From Mesorhizobium sp. CA8 (GTDB lineage Bacteria; Pseudomonadota; Alphaproteobacteria; Rhizobiales; Rhizobiaceae): 64,000 nt of DNA. A program made the position numbers and the translations under genes. Shown here in pieces: positions 45,321-53,123 of the stretch (positions are counted from its first letter, which is position 1; every line of letters begins with the position of its first letter). Under the pieces are notes generated by a model. That model did no database searches, was not told where the DNA came from, and saw only the letters and a program-made list of their open reading frames with translations. The stretch covers positions 106,609 through 170,608 of the forward strand of contig NZ_JAIUHG010000013.1 in the NCBI RefSeq assembly GCF_020164955.1. Reading direction: 5' to 3'.

Positions 45321-45346
45321 GCAGGGGAGCTGCTAGGCTCCCCTGC
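45321..45346 (+). terminator. Perfect 10-bp hairpin ending the carbohydrate operon
   Basis: GCAGGGGAGC (45321-45330) pairs without mismatch to GCTCCCCTGC (45337-45346) around a TGCTAG loop, starting at the base directly after the SDR stop codon. The following tail is CCTAACGC, with no T run, so termination may need Rho or the hairpin protects the 3' end. Confidence 0.75.
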
Positions 45347-45889
45347 CCTAACGCGGCGCGTTCGACGCGGCGCGCGTTCGGCCGTGTTGCGCTCGGGCAA
45401 CATGGGCTGTGGAACTCACTAGAACGTCATCAAATGACGGCTGTGCCGTCCCCGCAGTGCGCGCGCAAGGCACTGTTGAAAGTGACCCTTGCGAGATGGC
45501 TGACGGGCAGCCGTCATGGCGCCGCCGTCCAAAGATCAGCCCGCGAAGGCCGCACCATCGAGACTCGCCAGCGAATTCGCCATACCGACCTGGGCGAGAG
45601 GTTGGCCAGGTGTCGAGGGAGTATTGCCGTGGCGCTACTTTTTCGAACCTTCGACCCGCGACTGTTTCCAGCCGCGGGTCGGGAGAGTTCTCGAGAAACC
45701 TGTCGTCAAATGTTGGCGAGCAATTCGTTGACGCGGCTTTCCATGTCCTGTCCCCTTCGTATTCTCTCGTATGGTCTGGCGAACCCAGGGATCACAAGGA
45801 GGACTAAACTAATCCCGCGTCCTCCCGTATAACCGCGCCGCCAATTCAACGCCGGCGATACTGTGGGCGGCCGGCAAGGCTGGCTCGCC
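45347..45889. other. 543-base region without an assigned gene
   Basis: No frame matches a known family. On the minus strand a 12-codon ORF with an excellent ribosome site (AGGGGACAGGAC before ATG 45744, stop at 45706) is followed in another frame by a long open stretch from about 45712 to 45355 that lacks a start. On the plus strand the 132-codon frame at 45409 has the composition of a shadow. This may be a decayed gene. Confidence 0.4.
45652..45681. repeat. Stable inverted repeat with TTTC tetraloop
   Basis: CGACCCGCG (45652-45660) pairs with CGCGGGTCG (45673-45681); an inner CTG/CAG pair extends the stem to a TTTC loop. No T tail on either strand. It may be a structured RNA element or a residual terminator. 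Confidence 0.5.
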
Positions 45890-46672
<783 letters not shown>

Positions 46673-46682
46673 CGGCCGAACC

Positions 46683-47546
46683 TCATTGCGCGTGGCCTTC
46701 CTGCCGGAACAGCACCTTTCCCAGCGCCTTCATCACCTGGTCTGTGATGAGACCGAGCACGCCCAACAGCAGGATGTAGCCGATGATGGTGTTGGTCTGG
46801 AAATAGCGCTGCGACACGGTGATGCGGTAGCCGAGGCCGGAAGTCGCCGCGACGAGTTCCGCCAGCACGAGCCAGGTCCACGCCCAGCCCAGGCTGATGC
46901 GCAGCGTGTCCCAGATGCCTGGCAGGGCGCTGGGAACCACGATCCGCGTCAGGATCTTGCGGTCCGGCAGGCCGAGCGTCCTGCCGAGGCCGACGAAATC
47001 CGTTGGAACCCGCTTCACATTGTCCATGATCATCAGAACCTGCTGGAAGAAGGTGCCAATGAAGATGATCAGGAACTTCTGGGCATCGCCGGTGCCCGAC
47101 CACAGGATCGAAAGCGGCACGAAGGCGACCACCGGCATATAGCGGATGAAATCCACAAGCGGCTCAATGGCAGCTTCCCAGACCCTGAAGCTGCCGATCA
47201 GCACGCCGATCGGAATCGCCAGTGCCGAGGCGATCAGGAAGCCGACGGAGATGCGATATATCGAGGCCTTGAGGTCCAGCCACAACGTGCCGTCGCTCCA
47301 GAGCTTGCCGAGCTGCCCCGCCACGCTTTCCGGCGAAGGCAGGAAGATGGGCTTCACCAGCTCCAGGCCTGTCGCCGCCCACCAGGCAAGGCCGAGGCCG
47401 GCAAAAACGGCCACGGCGATCATCAGGAAACGCGACCGCGTGATGGGCGCGCCGATCCCGGAGGATCGTCGGCGCGACACCGGTCTCGCAGCCGGTCTTT
47501 GTGCTGGGCCGGACTGGCTCGTTTTGGCGGCGCGCTGCTCGGACAT
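46683..47546 (-). CDS. Sulfonate/taurine-type ABC transporter permease
   Basis: 287 residues from ATG 47546 (MSEQRAAKTSQSG); GTG 47558 is an alternative start. Six helices follow a basic N-terminal tail. The EAA-type loop reads FVGLGRTLGLPDRKILTRIV then PSALPGIWDTLRISLGWAW, characteristic of the TauC/SsuC family. It lies between the ATPase and binding-protein genes. Confidence 0.88.
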   Translation of the reverse strand: MSEQRAAKTSQSGPAQRPAARPVSRRRSSGIGAPITRSRFLMIAVAVFAGLGLAWWAATGLELVKPIFLPSPESVAGQLGKLWSDGTLWLDLKASIYRISVGFLIASALAIPIGVLIGSFRVWEAAIEPLVDFIRYMPVVAFVPLSILWSGTGDAQKFLIIFIGTFFQQVLMIMDNVKRVPTDFVGLGRTLGLPDRKILTRIVVPSALPGIWDTLRISLGWAWTWLVLAELVAATSGLGYRITVSQRYFQTNTIIGYILLLGVLGLITDQVMKALGKVLFRQEGHAQ

Positions 47547-47574
47547 CCGCGCTACCACCGTAACGCAGCCTTGG

Positions 47575-48579
47575 TCATTCCGCGGCCTTGACGAATGACG
47601 GGTCGATCATCTGCTCCGGCGTCACGTCGGCCTGGAGGAGCCCGGCATTCTTGGCGGCGGCTTCGACATCAGCGAATGTCTTGGTGGAGAACTCGCCGGT
47701 CAGAGCGCTCTTGTTCTCGGCGAGGGAATAATAGCGCACGCCGTCGAAGGCGGTGTTGAGGTCCTCGACACTGGAACCGACGGCCTTGGAAATGATGGCG
47801 CGGCCGCCAGCGGTGTCGCCATTGTAGTCTTTCAGGGCCGCATCCCAGGTCTTGATCATGGCAAGCACCTGGCCGGGACGCGACTTGATCACCTCGTCGC
47901 GCACCACAAGCACGTCGCTGATCAGGCCGGGATCCTCGCCGGCGGTTAAGAGGAGCTTGACGTCCTTGTTCTGCGCCCTGGCCGCGGTGAGATAAGGTTC
48001 GTAGGTGACCGCGACCGGGACCTGCCCGGCAATCAGCGCGCTGCCGGCGTCAGCCGCCGGCATCGGCACCGGCTGCACATCGGCAATGGACATGCCGTTC
48101 TTGGCAAGGGCATATTTGAGCAGGATGTCGCTGGTCGTGCCCTCCTCGAAGGCGACCTGCTTGCCCTTGAGGTCGGCGACGGAGGAAATGTCCTTACCGG
48201 CGATCATGGCGTCGGCCGTCATGCTGACGTCGAGCAACAGCACGATCTTCACCGGAAGGCCCGCCGCAACCATGCCCATCGCGGTATGGGTCGCGATGTT
48301 GGCGCCATCGAGCTGGCCGCTCGCGAGCGCGGCGTTGATGTCCTTGTCCTCGGCGAAGTTGACGATTTGGACGTCCGACAGCCCGCTTGCCTTGAAAAGA
48401 CCCTTGGCTTCGGCGACGTGCCACTGGCCATAGCCGAGCCATGGCTCGATGCCGATCTTGAAGGTTCCCGCTTCAGGTTTCGCGGGAATGGCCGCGTCGG
48501 CGGCATAGGCCGCCGGGGCGAACCCGATGACGGCAGCCGCGACGAGTGCACGAAATTGTCCTGCTAGGTTATGCATCAT
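47575..48579 (-). CDS. NMT1/TauA-type ABC transporter substrate-binding protein
   Basis: 334 residues with a Sec signal peptide (LVAAAVIGFAPAAYAAD). The fold matches the NMT1/TauA group: KIGIEPWLGYGQWHVAEAKG, then LASGQLDGANIATHTAMG and LKGKQVAFEEGTTSDILL. Members bind taurine, alkylsulfonates, nitrate or thiamine precursors. First gene of the importer unit; a GCATATACA word lies about 175 bases upstream at 48753. Confidence 0.87.
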   Translation of the reverse strand: MMHNLAGQFRALVAAAVIGFAPAAYAADAAIPAKPEAGTFKIGIEPWLGYGQWHVAEAKGLFKASGLSDVQIVNFAEDKDINAALASGQLDGANIATHTAMGMVAAGLPVKIVLLLDVSMTADAMIAGKDISSVADLKGKQVAFEEGTTSDILLKYALAKNGMSIADVQPVPMPAADAGSALIAGQVPVAVTYEPYLTAARAQNKDVKLLLTAGEDPGLISDVLVVRDEVIKSRPGQVLAMIKTWDAALKDYNGDTAGGRAIISKAVGSSVEDLNTAFDGVRYYSLAENKSALTGEFSTKTFADVEAAAKNAGLLQADVTPEQMIDPSFVKAAE

Positions 48580-48891
48580 CTCTGTTCCCCTTTATGATCG
48601 CGACGCTCTTTGAACTGGATATCCGGCCTGGATGAGAATGCAGGCTTATGCTCTTGCGGCACTGTGCCTCGGCGTCTTACCTGCCACTTCAACGGAAGCG
48701 CAAGGATAGTCAACGTCAGCGGCGGTGAATGTCAAGGCGAAAATACATACATGCATATACAAGCTGGAGCCGCTCGAACCCGCGGCTTCCTGGGCATCGG
48801 GCCGCATCCGTTTGCCGCATGGCGTTCGGGTCGAGCGCATCCAGGAAATCCGTCACGCGGTTTGCGCCGGAACGGGACTCGCTTGTCGCGA
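48580..48891. other. Leader and promoter region of the sulfonate-type importer
   Basis: 312 bases between the GntR gene and the binding-protein gene. It contains the operator-like block at 48744-48764 and no convincing coding frame. Confidence 0.5.
48744..48764 (-). promoter_or_regulatory. Putative GntR/HutC operator upstream of the importer
   Basis: The plus-strand sequence TACATACATGCATATACAAGC contains GCATATACA (48753-48761), shared exactly with sites at 52139 and 53058. An AT-rich, TGTATATGC-type half site on the transcribed strand is typical of HutC-class GntR operators. Binding is inferred. Confidence 0.6.
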
Positions 48892-49623
48892 TCAGCCGCT
48901 TTTGGAAGGCGAGTACCGGCTGCCGAGCGAATAGCGGCTGCCGACGTAGGTCAGCTTGCTAATGGTGGCGACGATCGCTCCCGTCCACGTTCGGCGGTTC
49001 AGAAGCAGGCAGCAGCTGCCGGCATCGATGCCCAGATGCCGCGCCGTCTCGGCATCGGCGGGGATGGCCGAGATGATATGCTCGACCTCGGTCACCGGTG
49101 TCTTCTGCATCAGGTAGTCGTAGGTAGCGGTCTTGGAAAAATCCTGCTTGTCGTAGTCGGGTATCAGGCTCGGATTGACGAAGCGCTCTTCCAGCTGCAC
49201 GGGCAGATCGTTCTCGAAATTGACGACGACGGAATGGTAGACCGACGAGCGCCTGGCGAATTCGAAGGACAGCGCAAGCTCCTTTGCCGGCATGATTTTT
49301 TCGAGGACGAGAACCTCGGAACGATGCTTGTTGCCGCGTGCCAGGATCTCGGCGACGATATTGTTGATCTCGATCAGGGCCGATTGCGGCCGCGGCGGCG
49401 CGATGAATGTTCCCACCCCCTGGAGCCGGATCAGAAATCCCGCGGAGGTCAGTTCCCGTAAGGCGCGGTGAATCGTCATCCTGGACACACCAAGCGCTGC
49501 CACGAATTCATTTTCCGACGGCAGCTTACGGTCCTTGCTCCATCGGCCGGTTCCGATGTTCGTCAGGATGTAGTCCTTGACCTTCTCGTAGAGGGGGCTG
49601 GCCGTATCGGGCAAAGTGTTCAT
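48892..49623 (-). CDS. GntR-family (HutC subfamily) transcriptional regulator
   Basis: 243 residues from ATG 49623 (MNTLPDTASPLYEKVKDYIL). The N-terminal winged helix (KLPSENEFVAALGVSRMTIH, RALRELTSAGFLIRLQGVGT) is followed by a UTRA effector domain to the end. The tail has a short duplication (GSRYSLGSRYSPSKSG). It stands one base after the dehydrogenase gene in the same unit. It is the best candidate to bind the three GCATATACA sites. A hpsR-like role is inferred from the neighbours. Confidence 0.87.
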   Translation of the reverse strand: MNTLPDTASPLYEKVKDYILTNIGTGRWSKDRKLPSENEFVAALGVSRMTIHRALRELTSAGFLIRLQGVGTFIAPPRPQSALIEINNIVAEILARGNKHRSEVLVLEKIMPAKELALSFEFARRSSVYHSVVVNFENDLPVQLEERFVNPSLIPDYDKQDFSKTATYDYLMQKTPVTEVEHIISAIPADAETARHLGIDAGSCCLLLNRRTWTGAIVATISKLTYVGSRYSLGSRYSPSKSG

Positions 49624-49624
49624 T

Positions 49625-50680
49625 TCAGATGTCCTTTCCGGCAAGCATCGGAAATCGGGAATGCTCGAGAGGTTGCCGCATTCGAATGATTGTTTTCAAA
49701 CCGTCGCCCTGGCCTGCCAACAGCCGCTGATAGGCCGCGGGGACGTCATCCAGGCCGATCTCGCGGTCGATCAGGCTGATCAGCGGCTCGCTCAGGTCAC
49801 CCAGCATCCGGATGGCATCGGGAAGCTCGCCGGCGAAGGCGTGGCAGCCCAGCAACGCGATCTCCCGCTCGACCAGCATGTTTGGGTCGATGTCGAGCCG
49901 GCCGTGGAAGATGCCGACCATCGCAATGGTGCCGCCCGGGCCGAGAACACCCAGCAACTGACCGAGCGCGGCGATGCTGCCTGTCGCCTCGACGGCCGCG
50001 AGCAAAGGGGTATTCGCAGTCGCTGAGGCAATGGCATGCGGGTCCAGATCAACGATCGTGGCGCCGGTCACGCGGGCAACGCGGGCGCAGCGGGCCTGGT
50101 TGCGGTCGGCGATCAGCACAGTGCCCGCGAAGGTGCGCGAGAGCAGCAACGCGGCAAGGCCGCCGATGGTCCCGCAGCCGAGGACAAGCACCGAGCCTGC
50201 TGTTTTCGGCAGGCGCCGCACCGCGTGCAGCGCAACGGCGAGCGGCTCGGCCATCGCCGCCACCCGTACGTCAAGCGCGGCGTCGACACGATGCAGCAGG
50301 CGCGCAGGGAGAACCGCCTGTTCGGCAAATCCGCCATCGCATATTTCGCCGACGAAGCCGAGCGAGGTGCAGAGATGCCGGCCGCCACAACGGCATTGCG
50401 CGCACTCTCCGCACCAGAAGCGGGAATCGGCGACCACCCGGTCGCCAATGGCGATGGTGTCGACGCCCTCTCCGACGGCGATCACCGTGCCCGTCAATTC
50501 ATGGCCGGCCGTCGAAGGCGAGCGGCTTATCCATTGGCCGGTGCGGAAATTGTGCAGGTCGGACCCGCATATGCCCGCGGCGTCCACCTTGAGCTTCACC
50601 CAGCCCGCATCGGGGACGTCCGGGGCAGCGATATCCTCAACCCGCAAGTCGCCGGGTCCGTAAAGCCGCGCGGCCTTCAT
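49625..50680 (-). CDS. Zinc-dependent medium-chain alcohol/polyol dehydrogenase (HpsP-like by context)
   Basis: 351 residues. Catalytic zinc ligands lie in AAGICGSDLHNF (Cys) and TAGHELTGTVIAVGEG (His, Glu); the structural zinc cysteines are in WCGECAQCRCGGRHLC. The NAD-binding motif is LVLGCGTIGGLAALL. In known hps clusters a zinc dehydrogenase (HpsP) oxidises (S)-dihydroxypropanesulfonate at C2. That assignment here rests on neighbourhood only. Confidence 0.82.
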   Translation of the reverse strand: MKAARLYGPGDLRVEDIAAPDVPDAGWVKLKVDAAGICGSDLHNFRTGQWISRSPSTAGHELTGTVIAVGEGVDTIAIGDRVVADSRFWCGECAQCRCGGRHLCTSLGFVGEICDGGFAEQAVLPARLLHRVDAALDVRVAAMAEPLAVALHAVRRLPKTAGSVLVLGCGTIGGLAALLLSRTFAGTVLIADRNQARCARVARVTGATIVDLDPHAIASATANTPLLAAVEATGSIAALGQLLGVLGPGGTIAMVGIFHGRLDIDPNMLVEREIALLGCHAFAGELPDAIRMLGDLSEPLISLIDREIGLDDVPAAYQRLLAGQGDGLKTIIRMRQPLEHSRFPMLAGKDI

Positions 50681-50695
50681 CGTCTTCGCTTTCTC

Positions 50696-52018
50696 TCAGA
50701 CCGAGAGATACTGGCTGCGGATTTCCGACACCGCGTTTTCATGCGAGCTGAAGCCTTCGTAGCGGGCGAGCCTGCGCGCATGCTGGGCGAGTTCCGGATA
50801 GGCCGCCGACGTCACATAGCCGACCGACGAGCGCTTGACGAAATCCGTGACCGACAGCGGCCCATAGGTGCGCGCCCACCGGCTGGTCGGCAACACGGCA
50901 TTGGGCCCGAGGACAAAGTTGGCGAGCGTCACCGGCGTATGCGGACCCATAAGGATTTCGGCCGCTTCGGTGATGTGCCCGAGATGCGCGAATGGTTCCG
51001 TCGACAGGATCTCGAGATGCTCCGGGGCATAGTCGTTGATGAAGCGGTAGCTGTCTTCAAGGGACGCGGTAAGCACGATGCCGCCGCGCTTTCCAGTCAG
51101 CACCGCGCGCGAGAATTCGACGCGCTGTTCGCTCATGCGGGACCAATGCTGCGGCAGCGCCGCAAGGGCGGCCTCGGCGACCTTGCGGCTGTGCGTCACC
51201 AGATAGGCCGAGGAATCCGGCCCGTGCTCGGCTTCGATCAAAAGGTCCAGCGCGGCAAGGCCGCCATCGACGCTGTCATCGGCAAAGATGATCGCTTCGG
51301 ACGGGCCAGCTGGAAGGCCGGTGTTGATGACCGAGGACAGCAGGCTCTTTGCCGCCACCACCCAGGGACTGCCCGGCCCGACGATCTTGACGGCGGGCTT
51401 CACCGTCTCGGTGCCATAGGCGACAGCAGCGACCGCCTGGGCGCCACCGCATTTGTACACGGTCTCGACGCCGGCGAGGCGTGCGGCAACCAGGGTCGCG
51501 GCATCGACGGATCCATCGGAAGTCGGCGGCGTCACGATCGCTATCTGGGGCACGCCGGCAATCACAGCCGGAACCGAGGTCATCATCGTCACCGACGGGA
51601 AGGCGCCCTTGCCGCGCGGAACATAAAGCGCCACGGAGGCGATCGGGGTGTATCTGTCACCCGCATAGGCGCCCGGCCGGACTTCCTTCAGCCACATCGT
51701 TTCCGGACGCTGCTCCTCGTGGAAATGCCTGATGTTCTCGATACCGAACCGGATGCTCTCCACGACATCCTTTTCGACCTTGTCGAATGCCGCGCCGAAC
51801 TCCGCTTCCGAGACCTTGAGCCCGCCATCGGCCACTTCGGCCTTGTCGAACTCGCGCGCGAACCGAAGCAGGGCCGCATCACCTTCGGTCCTGACCGCCT
51901 CGATGATCGGACGGACTTTTTCGACGAAGACAGAAAGATCGGTTTCGGCGCGCCTCAGCAGGCTGGCCCGCCGGTCGGCATCGAGGGCCGACAGGTCGTG
52001 GAAGCTGATATCGGACAT
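50696..52018 (-). CDS. HisD-family dehydrogenase, probable sulfopropanediol 3-dehydrogenase (HpsN-like)
   Basis: 440 residues of the histidinol dehydrogenase fold. The catalytic Glu-His pair is kept (DYAPEHLEI, residues 333-334), as are two zinc His (265 in AEHGPDS and 426 in SSHENAV) and Glu 421. But two other zinc ligands differ from HisD: Gln becomes Glu 262 and Asp becomes Asn 367, and the substrate-side His of GTNHVLPT is Ala 374 (GPNAVLPT). So it should not act on histidinol. In hps clusters HpsN oxidises (R)-2,3-dihydroxypropane-1-sulfonate to (R)-sulfolactate with NAD+. No his genes are near. Confidence 0.8.
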   Translation of the reverse strand: MSDISFHDLSALDADRRASLLRRAETDLSVFVEKVRPIIEAVRTEGDAALLRFAREFDKAEVADGGLKVSEAEFGAAFDKVEKDVVESIRFGIENIRHFHEEQRPETMWLKEVRPGAYAGDRYTPIASVALYVPRGKGAFPSVTMMTSVPAVIAGVPQIAIVTPPTSDGSVDAATLVAARLAGVETVYKCGGAQAVAAVAYGTETVKPAVKIVGPGSPWVVAAKSLLSSVINTGLPAGPSEAIIFADDSVDGGLAALDLLIEAEHGPDSSAYLVTHSRKVAEAALAALPQHWSRMSEQRVEFSRAVLTGKRGGIVLTASLEDSYRFINDYAPEHLEILSTEPFAHLGHITEAAEILMGPHTPVTLANFVLGPNAVLPTSRWARTYGPLSVTDFVKRSSVGYVTSAAYPELAQHARRLARYEGFSSHENAVSEIRSQYLSV

Positions 52019-52137
52019 GGCTGCTCCTTCTCCTGGAACGCAGTGGCAATTGGCGATGGCCGGTCACACGCCTGGAAGGCCTTGAGACCGGCAATACGGG
52101 GCAAGGATCGCAGGTAGAACAATTGCCAGACTACAAA

Positions 52138-52159
52138 AGCATATACATGTACGTATAAC
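52138..52159 (-). promoter_or_regulatory. Putative GntR/HutC operator upstream of the HisD-like gene
   Basis: AGCATATACATGTACGTATAAC on the plus strand contains GCATATACA (52139-52147) and an imperfect palindrome TATACATGTACGTATA. It lies about 120 bases upstream of ATG 52018. Confidence 0.62.
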
Positions 52160-52215
52160 AGCTGTCAGCATTTTCTGCGTCCCGCCAACTCGAGCCCAGC
52201 TGATGGGAGGCCACC

Positions 52216-52989
52216 TCAGATCGACGCGAGAAAGCCGCCATCGACGGGGATGGACTGGCCGGTTATGTAGGCCGAGGCATCGGAGGCGAGGAATACCGCA
52301 ATCCCGTGCAGGTCCGATAGGTCGCCGAACCGGTGCTGCGGAATCTTGGCGAGCATGGATTGCCGCCATGCCTCATTGCCGTAGAACACTTCCGTCATTG
52401 CTGTCCTGAAATAGCCGGGGGCGATGGCGTTGACCCTGATCCCCAGATCCGCCCACTCGGCCGCCAGCGCGCGCGTCATGCCGAGCAGACCCGACTTCGA
52501 CGAGCCATAGGGCACAGCCGTCGGAATCCCGACTTCGGAGGTGAGCGAGCAAAGATTGATGATGGCGCCGGGCCGGCCGGCATCCTTCATGCGCTGCGCG
52601 GCGGCCTGGGCGCAGAAGAATGCGCCTTTGAGATTCGTGTCGACGATTCTGTCCCAAAGCGCCTCGTCGACATCGAGCGAGGGGCGGACTTCCTCCATCC
52701 CGGCATTGTTGACGAGAATATCGAGACCGCCGAGCAGGCTGGTGGCCTCGGCTGTCGCCGTCCTGCAGCGGCCGACATCGGTGACGTCCAAGGCGATGGC
52801 ATGCGCTACTCCACCTGCGGCGCCGATGGCTGCCGTCGTCTCCCCAAGCGAGGCAAGGCTGCGTGCCGTGACGGCGACATCGGCGCCGGCCGCGCTCAGT
52901 GCCTCGGCAATGGAACGCCCGATGCCGCGGCTTGCGCCGGTAACAAGCGCTTTCCGGCCCGACAGGTCGAAGAGCGGAGCGTTGCGCAT
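52216..52989 (-). CDS. Short-chain dehydrogenase/reductase (HpsO-like by context)
   Basis: 257 residues. Rossmann motif LVTGASRGIGRSIAEAL, NNAGMEEV segment, catalytic Ser (NLCSLTSEVG), Tyr and Lys (VPYGSSKSGLLG) and the C-terminal GQSIPVDGGFLASI are intact. In known hps clusters an SDR (HpsO) oxidises dihydroxypropanesulfonate at C2. It has its own promoter region with an operator-like site at 53051-53067. Confidence 0.82.
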   Translation of the reverse strand: MRNAPLFDLSGRKALVTGASRGIGRSIAEALSAAGADVAVTARSLASLGETTAAIGAAGGVAHAIALDVTDVGRCRTATAEATSLLGGLDILVNNAGMEEVRPSLDVDEALWDRIVDTNLKGAFFCAQAAAQRMKDAGRPGAIINLCSLTSEVGIPTAVPYGSSKSGLLGMTRALAAEWADLGIRVNAIAPGYFRTAMTEVFYGNEAWRQSMLAKIPQHRFGDLSDLHGIAVFLASDASAYITGQSIPVDGGFLASI

Positions 52990-53050
52990 GCGATCCTCCT
53001 TGGAACGGTCTGCTTAGCGATCTCACTCGAGCCTAGCCGATCGAACTATC

Positions 53051-53067
53051 TATACAAGCATATACAA
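53051..53067 (-). promoter_or_regulatory. Putative GntR/HutC operator upstream of the SDR
   Basis: TATACAAGCATATACAA on the plus strand is a direct repeat of TATACAA separated by GCA and contains GCATATACA at 53058-53066. It lies about 65 bases upstream of ATG 52989, a position suited to repression. Confidence 0.65.
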
Positions 53068-53123
53068 ACCGCCTGGGTCCCGGGGGTCGCGCCGCAATCA
53101 GGTCTTCGGGAGCGCCGGCGGTT

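Noticed and set aside
50696..52018. Assignment as histidine biosynthesis hisD
   Set aside because: Two zinc ligands and the substrate-side His differ, and the neighbours are a sulfonate-type importer and dehydrogenases, not his genes.
50036..52117. Plus-strand frame of 693 codons
   Set aside because: Antisense to the zinc dehydrogenase and HisD-like genes, a common artefact in GC-rich DNA.
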